From Mycobacteriaceae bacterium (GTDB lineage Bacteria > Actinomycetota > Actinomycetes > Mycobacteriales > Mycobacteriaceae): a DNA stretch of 64,000 nt. The DNA is taken from positions 245,090-309,089 of the forward strand of contig JAFARC010000066.1 in assembly GCA_019245755.1 (NCBI GenBank), written 5' to 3'. The position numbers were made by a program, and so were the translations under genes. A model generated the notes under the pieces. It was not told where the DNA came from, did no database searches, and was given only the letters and a program-made list of their open reading frames with translations. This document shows positions 28,468 through 35,681 of the stretch, piece by piece; position 1 is the stretch's first letter; every line of letters begins with the position of its first letter.

Positions 28468-29154
28468 ATGAGGATGATGCCAGCAGCCAGCTGTGTCGCG
28501 GTCGTCGCTGTGGTCCTCAGCTTCGGCCTACTCGGGTGCAGCTCGAAACCCGGCAGCAACCCGCCGAAAACGTCCGCGGGTCCTACCAGGGCCGCGGCGA
28601 AGCTGACGCCGCGCACCGGGAGCGCGCCCGGACCCCACCCGACGATCGCCACCTACATCCAGGACAACGGCATCACCGAGACGCCGGTGCACCGCGGTGA
28701 CCCGGGCGCGCCGACGATCAACCTGGCTTTGCCCCCCGGCTGGGCCGACGCGGGTCAGGACACCCCGGACTGGGCGTACGACGCCATCGTCTTCGACGGC
28801 CCGCAGGCTCAGGACTACTCCTCCAGCATCGTTGCGGTGGTGTCCAAGTTGACCGGCAACGTCGACCCGCAGCAGATCATCGACCGCGCGCCGGGGGAGT
28901 TGGAGAACCTCAACGACTATCAGCCCACCACTCCTGGCTCGACCGCCATGCTGGGCGGTTTCCCCGCCTACCGGCTGGGCGGCACATGGGTGCAGGACGG
29001 GCGGACGAAGGTCGTCGCCCAGCAGACCGTCGTCATCCCCGGCAACGGCGGCGTCTACGTGCTGCAGCTCGACGCCGATGGCCTGCAGAACCAGCGGGAC
29101 GTCGTCTCGGCGGCTACCGGCATCGTCGACCAGCAGACCACGATCAAGACCTAG
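28468..29154 (+). CDS. LpqN/LpqT family lipoprotein
   Basis: A 228-residue predicted lipoprotein with signal peptide and lipobox (FGLLGC at about residues 19-24). The mature domain carries the LpqN/LpqT pattern TIATYIQDNGITETPVHRGD, NLALPPGW and QDYSSSIVAVVSKLTG, plus the C-terminal LQLDADGLQNQ block. M. tuberculosis LpqT (Rv1016c) and LpqN are of similar size; I cannot say which one this corresponds to. LpqN is a periplasmic transport partner of envelope lipids. The stop codon TAG lies in the CTAG that directly abuts the left end of an IS5-type element, so the extreme C-terminus may have been altered by insertion. An AGGAGAAG ribosome site precedes the ATG. Confidence 0.82.
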   Translation: MRMMPAASCVAVVAVVLSFGLLGCSSKPGSNPPKTSAGPTRAAAKLTPRTGSAPGPHPTIATYIQDNGITETPVHRGDPGAPTINLALPPGWADAGQDTPDWAYDAIVFDGPQAQDYSSSIVAVVSKLTGNVDPQQIIDRAPGELENLNDYQPTTPGSTAMLGGFPAYRLGGTWVQDGRTKVVAQQTVVIPGNGGVYVLQLDADGLQNQRDVVSAATGIVDQQTTIKT

Positions 29155-29170
29155 GGCGTGTCTGACAAAG
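29155..29170. repeat. left terminal inverted repeat of the IS5-type element
   Basis: GGCGTGTCTGACAAAG pairs with the right end at 30732-30747 with two mismatches. The flanking CTAG contains the stop codon of the upstream lipoprotein gene. Confidence 0.7.
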
Positions 29171-29177
29171 GTTGGGC

Positions 29178-30146
29178 GTGCTGGCTGAGGCGATCGTTTT
29201 GTATCGCGGTTCCGGGCGCTTTCAGCTGCTCAGTGGTCGTTGATCGGGCCGATGCTGCTGAGTTCGAGGGGAAGGCAGGGACGGCCGTTCTCGGACGCGC
29301 GGACGATGGGCGAGGCAATCGTCTATCGGTATCGGACAGGCATCGCGTGGCCTGACTTGCCCGCAGCGTTCGGGCCGTGGCAGACGGTGTGGAGCTGGCA
29401 TCACCGGATGGCGACCGACGGCACGTGGGACAAGGTGCTCGCCAAGCTCACCGCCATGGCCGACGCGGCCGAGTTGGTCGACTGGTCGCTGTCGGTGGAC
29501 TCGACGATCGTTCGGGCGCATCAGCACGCGACGAACACAACCCGCCACACACGGGGCTGGATCGAATTACACAAATCCGGCCGTCGAGCCGCCTGATCAC
29601 GGTGTTGGCCGGTCCCGAGGCGGCCTGTCCACGAAGATCCATCAGCTCGTGGACGGCAACGGGCTCCCGCTGGTGACGCTGATCACGCCCGGCCAGGCGA
29701 ACGACTCGCCGATGTTCCTGCCGCTGCTGGCGCAACTGCGCGTCGCCCGCGAGATCGGCCGCCCGCGCACCCGGCCCAACGCGGTCCGCGGAGACAAGGC
29801 GTACTCGTCCCGCGCGATCCGCGGCCACTTGCGCTCACGCGGGATCAAGGTCGTGATCCCTGAACCCGACGACCAGAAGGGCCACCGCAAACGCCGCGGC
29901 TCATGCGGCGGGCGCCCCGTCGCGCTCGATGCCGCCGACTACAAGAACCGCAACGTGATCGAACGCCGCTACTGCCACATCAAGCAGTGGCGAGGACTCG
30001 CGACGTGCTACGACAAGCACGCCATCGTCTACCGCGGCGCCGTCGTTCTCAATGCCGTCATCGCTTGGACCCGGCAATTGTCAGACCTTCCGAAGCTCCT
30101 GGATGCCCAAGGGCTTGTTCGATTCCCAGCTCGCCACCAGACCTAA
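29178..30146 (+). pseudogene. IS5 family (IS427-like) transposase, frame-broken
   Basis: The reading begins with MLAEAIVLYRG (GTG at 29178), continues in another frame as LSAAQWSLIGPML with GRPFSDARTMGEAIVYRYRT and FGPWQTVWSWHHRM, and runs to a stop at 29596. A third frame from about 29592 gives RSRGGLSTKIHQLVDGNGLP, then TPGQANDSPMF, GDKAYSSRAIRGHL and YKNRNVIERRYCHIKQWRGLATCYDK, ending at 30146. The DDE catalytic residues are spread over both parts: VDSTIVRAHQH, the Asp of GDKAYSS, and the Glu of NVIERRY. IS5/IS427 elements often use two frames with programmed frameshifting, but two shifts here make inactivation likely. Confidence 0.75.
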
Positions 30147-30164
30147 TCGGCCCGGCTCGGTAGC

Positions 30165-30611
30165 ATGCAACGCATGGCCATCAAACTCGAGAACGTCGGC
30201 ATCGCCGTTCGTGACCTCGAAGCAACGATCGCGTTTTTCACCGACCTTGGTCTCACGGTCGTCGGCCGTGACACGGTCAGCGGCGAGTGGACCGACACTG
30301 CCGTCGGCCTTGATGGCAACCACGCAAACATTGCGATGCTCCAGACGCCAGACGGTCATGGTCGCCTCGAGCTCTTTGAGTACATCCATCCCAAAGCGAT
30401 CGAGTCGAAGCCCACTCGTCCCAACGAGATTGGCATGCACCGCGTCGCGTTCTCAGTCGATGACATCGACAAAGCCCTTGAGATAGCCGCGAGGCACGGC
30501 TGCCGTCCGCTTCGTGGCGTGGCGACCTATGAGGACGTCTACAAGCTCACTTACGTTCGCGGTCCCAGCGACATCATCGTGATGCTCGCCGAGGAGCTGA
30601 AGAAGAACTGA
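30165..30611 (+). CDS. VOC family protein (glyoxalase/bleomycin resistance type), IS passenger
   Basis: A 148-residue vicinal-oxygen-chelate protein with two beta-alpha-beta-beta-beta units. Unit 1 is ENVGIAVRDLEATIAFFTDLGL and unit 2 is GMHRVAFSVDDIDKALEIAARHG, with a candidate metal Glu in RLELFEY and His in GMHRVAF. This fold covers glyoxalases, extradiol dioxygenases and drug-binding resistance proteins; the substrate is unknown. It uses more T-ending codons (GTT, CTT, CGT, TTT) than its neighbours, suggesting foreign origin. It lies between the IS5 transposase and a second IS 3' end, so it may be carried as a passenger. ATG codons at 30165 and 30174 are both possible starts. Confidence 0.75.
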   Translation: MQRMAIKLENVGIAVRDLEATIAFFTDLGLTVVGRDTVSGEWTDTAVGLDGNHANIAMLQTPDGHGRLELFEYIHPKAIESKPTRPNEIGMHRVAFSVDDIDKALEIAARHGCRPLRGVATYEDVYKLTYVRGPSDIIVMLAEELKKN

Positions 30612-30684
30612 CGGCTGATCGACCCATTTAGAGTGTGTTGCTAGACCTCGTCGAGGTCGCAAGTCTGCCCGCTAGACCATCACC

Positions 30685-30747
30685 CACCGTGCAGCCGTCG
30701 CCCGCGAACGCCGTGATCGCCTGAACCCGAGCATTGTCAGACACGCT
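30685..30747 (+). mobile_element. second IS5-type 3'-end remnant
   Basis: The bases from about 30685 align with the last codons of the upstream transposase: NAVIA-stop-TRALSDTL compared with NAVIAWTRQLSD at about 30050-30086. The Trp codon has become TGA. This remnant ends in the intact right terminal repeat and CTAG that the upstream copy lacks. Confidence 0.65.
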
Positions 30748-30799
30748 CTAGGTTGATCGCGATATCGCCGGCATCCGGCGCTGCTCGTATGGTGGCCGG

Positions 30800-31369
30800 A
30801 TGCGCAGTTCTCGGCTCTCGTTCATCGCACGGCAGATCGGGGCGTTGACGGCCGTGGCGCTGGGCGCGGTCGCGACCCTGAACAGGTATCACCCGTTGGC
30901 CCGCACGGGATACCGATCGTTGGTGTCGTGGGCGTGGGGCCTGATCGTCACCGAATTTCCGGTGCAGACGCTGGTGAGCCAGCTCGCCGGACTGGCGTTG
31001 ACGACGCGGCTCACGCCCCGGGTGCGAGCCGTAGCCTGGTTGACCGTGGCCGTCTCCGCCCTCGGCCTGCTCAACGTCGATCGTGTTGCCCACCGGACTG
31101 ATCGGACGCTGACCACGGGGCTGGACCGTGGGCTCGGTCGGCGGCGCCGCACTGATTCCGGCGATCTGTGGCGTGCGCCGGGCAGCGGGACGGCCAAGGC
31201 GCCGGGCGCCGTCCGGATGTTGCGGATCTACCGCGACTATGCCCATGACGCCGACATCAGTTACGGCGAATTCGGCGGGGCGAACCGCCTGGACATCTGG
31301 CGCCGTCCCGATGTTGATTACACCGGCAGCGCGCAGGCCCACCTTCAGTCGAAGGCTTCGATGACCTGA
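30800..31369 (+). pseudogene. N-terminal fragment of a Lip-type carboxylesterase
   Basis: The 189-codon frame has an N-terminal membrane-associated region followed by YRDYAHDADISYGEFG and NRLDIWRRPDVD, which matches the segment just before the oxyanion HGG motif of mycobacterial LipQ/LipC-like esterases. The catalytic alpha/beta hydrolase domain (about 270 residues) is missing. After about 31325 the frame runs into the antisense of the neighbouring acetyltransferase gene and ends at 31369. It lies 50 bases from the right end of the IS5-type element, so a deletion connected with the insertion probably removed the rest. Confidence 0.65.
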
Positions 31370-32343
31370 CGCGCGACGTAGCCGATCTGCTTGAGCACCT
31401 TGGGCCGCACCGGCAGGTCCCGGGGCTTGGGCACCTCGAGGACTGTGGTCACGACGCCGGGTTCGTCGCGGTCCCACGGCGCGTTGAACCGATCGAGCAT
31501 CGCGCGGGCCGGCAGGTTGTCGGTCAGCACGCGGGCCTGGAATTTCTTGACGCCGTCCACGCGTGCCGCGACGGCGAGCGCGGACAGCAGCAGCATGCCG
31601 ATGCCGCGGCCCTGATAGGCGTCGGCGACGGTGAACGCGATCTCGGCCATGGTGGGGTCGTCCGTGTCGCGGACGAATCGGCCGTCGGCGACGACGGGCC
31701 CGTCGCCGCCGTCGGTGACGATCCATACGAAGTGGTCCACGTAGTCGACCTCGAACAAGTAGCGCAGCATGGCTTCGGTGGGTGTCCGTACGGACAGGAA
31801 TCGGCGATACAGCGTCTCCGGCGAGAACCGCACGTGTCCGTGCGCCACCCGCTCGGTGTCTCCCGGTAGCACCGGACGCAGCGTCAGTTCGGTGCCGTCG
31901 CGCGCCTGGACCGGGATCGGTGTGATGAACGCGGCCAGGCGCTGCCGCGCCGTACGCACCAGCATCTCGGCAATGCCGGGGATCGCCAGCAGCCGCTGGA
32001 AGGCTTCCTCGTATCCGACGTAGCCGTGTACCTCGTCGATCGCGATGACCGTCGCGGTCCGGCGGGCGTGGCGCAGCAGGGCGATCTCGCCGACGATCAG
32101 CCCGGCCGACAGGCTGGCCACGGCGGTTATCCCGTCAGGGCCGGTGTGGCGGACCTCGACCGCTCCGGTGGCCGTGATCATGAACGACTGTGCCGGCTCT
32201 CCCTGGTGCATCATCACTTCGCCGGCCGGGATGCGCACCGGTTCCAGGCTGGCGGCCAGGTCGGTCAGGTGGGCGGGCAGGACGCCGGCGAAGCTGGGCA
32301 GCGCCGCGAGGTCGTCGACGTTGACGGTGCTCAGCTCGGCCAT
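31345..32343 (-). CDS. cAMP-dependent protein lysine acetyltransferase (Pat, Rv0998 type)
   Basis: A 332-residue fusion of a cyclic-nucleotide-binding domain (residues 1-140) and a GNAT acetyltransferase domain (about 150-330), the arrangement of M. tuberculosis Mt-Pat (Rv0998, 333 residues). The cNMP pocket shows GLIVGEIALLRHARRTATV with its phosphate-binding Glu and Arg. The acetyl-CoA loop is AYQGRGIG and the catalytic Glu lies in AEIAFTVAD. Mt-Pat acetylates acetyl-CoA synthetase and FadD ligases when cAMP rises. Two acyl-AMP ligase genes lie in this same window, at 2953 and 35678. The position corresponds to the backbone order between alkB and the Rv0996-like gene, with inserted DNA on both sides. 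Confidence 0.92.
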   Translation of the reverse strand: MAELSTVNVDDLAALPSFAGVLPAHLTDLAASLEPVRIPAGEVMMHQGEPAQSFMITATGAVEVRHTGPDGITAVASLSAGLIVGEIALLRHARRTATVIAIDEVHGYVGYEEAFQRLLAIPGIAEMLVRTARQRLAAFITPIPVQARDGTELTLRPVLPGDTERVAHGHVRFSPETLYRRFLSVRTPTEAMLRYLFEVDYVDHFVWIVTDGGDGPVVADGRFVRDTDDPTMAEIAFTVADAYQGRGIGMLLLSALAVAARVDGVKKFQARVLTDNLPARAMLDRFNAPWDRDEPGVVTTVLEVPKPRDLPVRPKVLKQIGYVARQVIEAFD

Positions 32344-32431
32344 GTCTGCCCTTCGCCGCGGCTGGGTATCGGGTCGCTCGTGGGTCCGACGTTACGACCG
32401 TCGCCGCTGGCACGGCAAGGACGACGAGCCG

Positions 32432-33358
32432 CTATCCGCGCCGGAACCGCTCACGCAGCTGGGGGTCTTTTTCCCACCACAGCGTGGAGCCGCCGTCCTG
32501 GGATTCGGTTTGCTCGGCCTGGTCCAGGGCGGCATCGACCTCTGTGGCGGTGACCTTGTCGTCGGCCGAGAACGCGCGCATCAATACGACCAGGAACGGA
32601 ACTCCGAGCACGTCGCCGAGGAGCCACAGGATGCCGGCACCGATTGACTGATCGACCCGTTGGCTGGGTCCCCAGTCGCGGTGCAGCGCCAGGTAGTAGT
32701 CGGCGGCGATCAGTGGTCCCAGCCACAGCACGATGCCGAGCAGACCGTCGCCGAGCGTCTCCACGATGCTGATGATCAGCGAGATCATCTGAGAGTAGCG
32801 GCGCGGCACCGGATCGGTTTGCAGGCGGGCATAAAAGTAGCCGAACCCGATGACGACAAGCAGCAGCCGGGTGATCGCGTCCAGCGCCGGGTTCTGCAGC
32901 GCGGCGACGTACCACGGGGTTAGGTATAGCAGCCACGGCGTCGCCAGCATCGCCACCGATGTGGTGAGGGGATGGGCCAGCACCCGGGCCCACCGCGTCG
33001 CCAGCGCCGCGTCGAGTCGCTGCTGGGCCCGCGGGGTCAGCGCTGCGCGCAGCACGGTCACCGGCCGGCTCGTCGCGAGGAAGAACGGGACGATCATCAG
33101 CAGCAGCAGCACCTGCAGCGCCCGGACCCAGAACAAGACGTGGGCGTAGACACCCACCATGCTCATGGTCGCCACCACCCACAGGGCGATGGCGACAGCG
33201 AAGCACCATGCTCGCCCTCGCCCGACATCGGCACCGCGGGCGCGGGCCCGTCGGTACGCCCAGGCGTAGCCAGCACCGATGACCAGGATCAGCGGCGCTG
33301 ACCCGGTGTCCCAACGCCACGAGTCGAGAACCGCCGGCAGCGTCAACGGCGCCGTCAT
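32432..33358 (-). CDS. cytochrome c oxidase assembly protein, CtaG/caa3 family
   Basis: A 308-residue protein with seven or more membrane helices of the caa3_CtaG family. Typical stretches are MSMVGVYAHVLFWVRALQ, HPLTTSVAMLATPWLLYLTP and ETLGDGLLGIVLWLGP, and the cytoplasmic C-terminal tail is highly charged (SADDKVTATEVDAALDQAEQ). CtaG is needed for copper delivery or assembly of cytochrome oxidase in Bacillus; the actinobacterial members are larger and less studied. Histidines in the membrane segments (YAHVLF, LAHPLT, ALHRDW) are potential metal ligands. It is divergent from the hsp20 gene. Confidence 0.82.
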   Translation of the reverse strand: MTAPLTLPAVLDSWRWDTGSAPLILVIGAGYAWAYRRARARGADVGRGRAWCFAVAIALWVVATMSMVGVYAHVLFWVRALQVLLLLMIVPFFLATSRPVTVLRAALTPRAQQRLDAALATRWARVLAHPLTTSVAMLATPWLLYLTPWYVAALQNPALDAITRLLLVVIGFGYFYARLQTDPVPRRYSQMISLIISIVETLGDGLLGIVLWLGPLIAADYYLALHRDWGPSQRVDQSIGAGILWLLGDVLGVPFLVVLMRAFSADDKVTATEVDAALDQAEQTESQDGGSTLWWEKDPQLRERFRRG

Positions 33359-33440
33359 GGCGTCGGGGCCCGGCTGATGCCGTCCACGGCCGCAGACTAC
33401 CCCGCCCCGAGCGCGGTGCGGAAAATTTTTCCTCCACCTA

Positions 33441-33467
33441 TTAGCACTCTGGATGTGTGAGTGCTAA
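33441..33467. promoter_or_regulatory. perfect CIRCE operator upstream of hsp20
   Basis: TTAGCACTC, then 9 bases (33450-33458), then GAGTGCTAA: an exact match to the HrcA-binding CIRCE consensus. It lies 68 bases upstream of the Hsp20 start, so the gene should be repressed by HrcA at normal temperature and induced on heat shock. Confidence 0.92.
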
Positions 33468-33534
33468 TCTTGTCACCGCACAGTGCTGCCCGCCAGGGTG
33501 GCGGGCTCCGGGTGTGACGAGGAGGTGAATTGCT

Positions 33535-33984
33535 GTGCTTCGTTTTGATCCGTTCAGCGACTTGGATGCTCTGACCCGTGCGTTGCTCTCGGGTGAGACC
33601 GGATCGAATCGCAGTCCGCGTTTCATGCCGATGGACCTCTACAAGGTCGAGGATCATTACGTTTTGACCGCCGACCTGCCCGGCGTCGACCCGGGTTCGG
33701 TCGATGTCAGCGTCGACAACGGCACTCTGACTTTGACCGCCCAGCGCACGGCCAAGCCGGGTGAGTCGGTGCAGTGGCTGGCCAACGAGCGGTTCTTCGG
33801 CATCTACCGCAGGCAGCTGTCGCTCGGCGAAGGCGTCGACAGCTCCAAGATCTCGGCGACCTACGAAAATGGCGTGCTGTCGGTCACCATTCCGCTGGCC
33901 GAGAGGGCCAAGCCGCACCGCATCGAGGTGACCAGCGCTGGTGGTCAGCGGTCGATTGAACCGACGACCGTCGAATCCTCCTAG
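33535..33984 (+). CDS. Hsp20/alpha-crystallin family small heat shock protein (18 kDa antigen type)
   Basis: A 149-residue small heat shock protein, an ATP-independent holdase. The alpha-crystallin domain runs from about residue 30 to 125: MPMDLYKVEDHYVLTADLPG, VSVDNGTLTLTAQR, and the terminal GVLSVTIPLAERAKPHRIEV, like the M. leprae 18 kDa antigen. The N-terminal arm is short (MLRFDPFSDLDALTRALLSG). The GTG start has GGAGGTGA upstream. A perfect CIRCE element precedes it and a strong factor-independent terminator follows, so it is a monocistronic HrcA-regulated gene. It is distinct from HspX (Acr), which is DosR-controlled in M. tuberculosis. Confidence 0.92.
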   Translation: MLRFDPFSDLDALTRALLSGETGSNRSPRFMPMDLYKVEDHYVLTADLPGVDPGSVDVSVDNGTLTLTAQRTAKPGESVQWLANERFFGIYRRQLSLGEGVDSSKISATYENGVLSVTIPLAERAKPHRIEVTSAGGQRSIEPTTVESS

Positions 33985-33998
33985 GAGGTGAACGAATT

Positions 33999-34034
33999 CC
34001 CGCAGCCGGTCGCAACCGCCGGCTGCGGGTTTTT
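33999..34034 (+). terminator. intrinsic terminator of hsp20
   Basis: An 11-bp perfect stem (CCCGCAGCCGG / CCGGCTGCGGG) around a 9-base loop, followed directly by TTTTT, starts 15 bases after the hsp20 stop. It has the classical Rho-independent layout, which is unusual for mycobacteria because of the U-tract. Confidence 0.88.
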
Positions 34035-34148
34035 CATGGGGGCCGCCAATCGCCGGGCCGGTCCCGCGATTGCGACGGGGGTCATGGCGGTCGAATGCGG
34101 CGGGGCTTTACGGTGAAGGTCTCAGATTCGCGATCGGGGAGTACCAGG

Positions 34149-34376
34149 ATGAAGTTCCAGTTGCCGTACGTCACCGTCGAGGTTGACGACCGGCTGCGCC
34201 GTCGGCTGGCGCACATCGGTGACCAGTGGCGCATCAACGTCACCGCGTATATGCGCAGTGCCGCCGACGACCTCGGCCTGGCTGGGGAGAACGTGCGCGC
34301 GATGGTCGACCACGCCACGGCCCGGGTCAACGCGGCGATGGCCGCCGCCAACAAGAGAATCGCCCCACCCAGATAG
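34149..34376 (+). CDS. small hypothetical protein
   Basis: A 75-residue protein beginning MKFQLPYVTVEVDDRLRRRL, with a GGGGAG ribosome site 8 bases upstream of the ATG. It is amphipathic with a basic Arg cluster, no cysteine and no hydrophobic segment, and ends in an Ala-rich helix (NAAMAAANKRIAPPR). It could be a small regulatory or DNA-associated protein, but I do not recognise a family. An in-frame start at 34095 would add 18 residues without a ribosome site. It follows the hsp20 terminator, so it needs its own promoter. Confidence 0.55.
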   Translation: MKFQLPYVTVEVDDRLRRRLAHIGDQWRINVTAYMRSAADDLGLAGENVRAMVDHATARVNAAMAAANKRIAPPR

Positions 34377-34499
34377 CGACCCGGGCCGCGCGCGAACAGC
34401 CGAGAGCCGCGATCCCGTTTGTTACGGCCGGAACACACATGCTGCCGGCCCGTGACAGCCACCGCACCGAGCGCCCGGGGCCCTCCCGGGTTGTCGTCG

Positions 34500-34804
34500 A
34501 TGGGCTACACCGCGATAGCGGCGACTGTGATCGGCGACAAAGCGGCCCAGGCGAACTGCAAGGCGATCCGGCAGCAGGATCTGCCGGCGGGCATCGGGCC
34601 GTGGTCGACATCGCAGCTTTCGGGCCAGAACTCGGTTTTTTCGGCGGTGATCAGCCGACGCTCTACCCGATGAAGCTGCCCAACGAGCCAACAACGGGAC
34701 AGGTTTTCCTGACGCTGGCGTGCTACAACGCCAAGGACGCCGCCCCCGGACACGCGACGATCCGTGGATATCAACACCAAGCCGGGTTCGTAGCGGCTAA
34801 GTGA
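34500..34804 (+). pseudogene. possible frameshifted small gene
   Basis: Two adjacent frames read as one protein if a base is changed in the T6 run at 34636-34641: MGYTAIAATVIGDKAAQANC...LSGQNSVF, then FGGDQPTLYPMKLPNEPTTG...HQAGFVAAK up to a stop at 34804. Codon choice in both parts is mycobacterial. No family is recognised. Its end overlaps the last bases of the aldolase gene on the other strand. It may instead be random open reading in a 420-base gap with no other gene. Confidence 0.35.
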
Positions 34805-35681
34805 CTGACGCGGCGTAGATTTCGGCGATCGACTTGTCGAGCGTCGCGTCGAACTCCTCGGCGCTCTGGTTCACCGACAGCCCTTCGGTCAGTGCCCGTG
34901 AGAAACTCGCGATGACTCCGTTGTTGCGCGCGAGCCGGGCGCTGGCTTCGTCGCGGCTGTAGCCCCCGGAGAGCGCGAGCACGCGAAGCACCTTGGGGTG
35001 CTCGACGAAATCCTGGTACAGGTTGTCGGTATCGGGCAGCGTGAGTTTCAGCATCACGACCTGATCTGTGTCGAGCTTGTCGACCTCGTCGAAAAGACCG
35101 GCCTTGAGCTGGTTTTCGGCGTCGGATTTTTCGGGGCTGTGGATGTCGACTTCGGGCTCGATGATGGGTACCAGGCCGGCGGCGAGGATCTGCCGCGCGA
35201 TGGCGAACTGCTGCTCGACCACCGCGTCGACTCCCTTTCCGGGCATCGTGATGAACGAACGCATTTTTGTGCCGAATACTCCGTTGCCAGCGGCGCGGCC
35301 CAGCAGCTCGTCGAGGTTGGGGATCGGCTTCATGACGCGGGCGCCGTCGGCTTCGTCGGCCAATCCCTTGTCGACCTTGAGGATCGGCACGACGTGTTTG
35401 ACGTTCCACAGGTAGTCCGCGCTGGCGCGCCCCGCTATCGCGCGGTCCATCGTGTTCTCGAACAGGATCGCGCCGACGATCCGGTTGCCGTCGAAGCTGG
35501 GGCTGGTGATGATGCGGGTACGCATCTGGTGCACCAGGTCGAACATCTCGTCCTCGCCGGAGTACTCGTCCTCACCGATGCCGTAGAGGGCCAGTGCCTT
35601 GGGTGTACTGCCGCCGCTTTGGTCGAGGGCGGCCACGAAGCCTGCGCCTTTGCCCATCTTTTCGTACTGCTCTGCGTTCAT
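34797..35681 (-). CDS. fda: class I fructose-bisphosphate aldolase
   Basis: A 294-residue Schiff-base aldolase of the Staphylococcus-type class I family (Fda). The start MNAEQYEKMGKGAGFVAALDQSGGSTPKAL contains the substrate-binding DQSGGSTP; the Schiff-base Lys lies in VVMLKLTLP, and LALSGGYSRDEA is the phosphate loop. It cleaves fructose-1,6-bisphosphate to dihydroxyacetone phosphate and glyceraldehyde-3-phosphate, complementing the essential class II enzyme of mycobacteria. Its ATG overlaps the stop of the upstream acyl-CoA ligase gene (ATGA), so the two are co-translated, a combination without an obvious metabolic link. Confidence 0.92.
   Translation of the reverse strand: MNAEQYEKMGKGAGFVAALDQSGGSTPKALALYGIGEDEYSGEDEMFDLVHQMRTRIITSPSFDGNRIVGAILFENTMDRAIAGRASADYLWNVKHVVPILKVDKGLADEADGARVMKPIPNLDELLGRAAGNGVFGTKMRSFITMPGKGVDAVVEQQFAIARQILAAGLVPIIEPEVDIHSPEKSDAENQLKAGLFDEVDKLDTDQVVMLKLTLPDTDNLYQDFVEHPKVLRVLALSGGYSRDEASARLARNNGVIASFSRALTEGLSVNQSAEEFDATLDKSIAEIYAASVT

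Larger units (their letters stand above)
29155..30747. mobile_element. IS5-type element with internal VOC gene, bounded by CTAG
   Basis: The left end GGCGTGTCTGACAAAG (29155-29170) and the inverse of the right end AGCGTGTCTGACAATG (30747-30732) match at 14 of 16 bases. CTAG flanks both ends (29151-29154 and 30748-30751), consistent with a 4-base target duplication of the IS5/IS427-like group. The 1593-base unit is about twice the usual size. It has a fragmented IS5-type transposase, then a VOC-family gene, and then a second decayed IS 3' end. The transposase's own 3' end (CAATTGTCAGAC at 30075-30086) is broken off before the terminal CTAG. Confidence 0.7.

Noticed and set aside
33966..33994. 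A gene starting after the AGGAGGTGA just behind the hsp20 stop
   Set aside because: The purine-rich site is followed directly by the terminator hairpin and no open frame.
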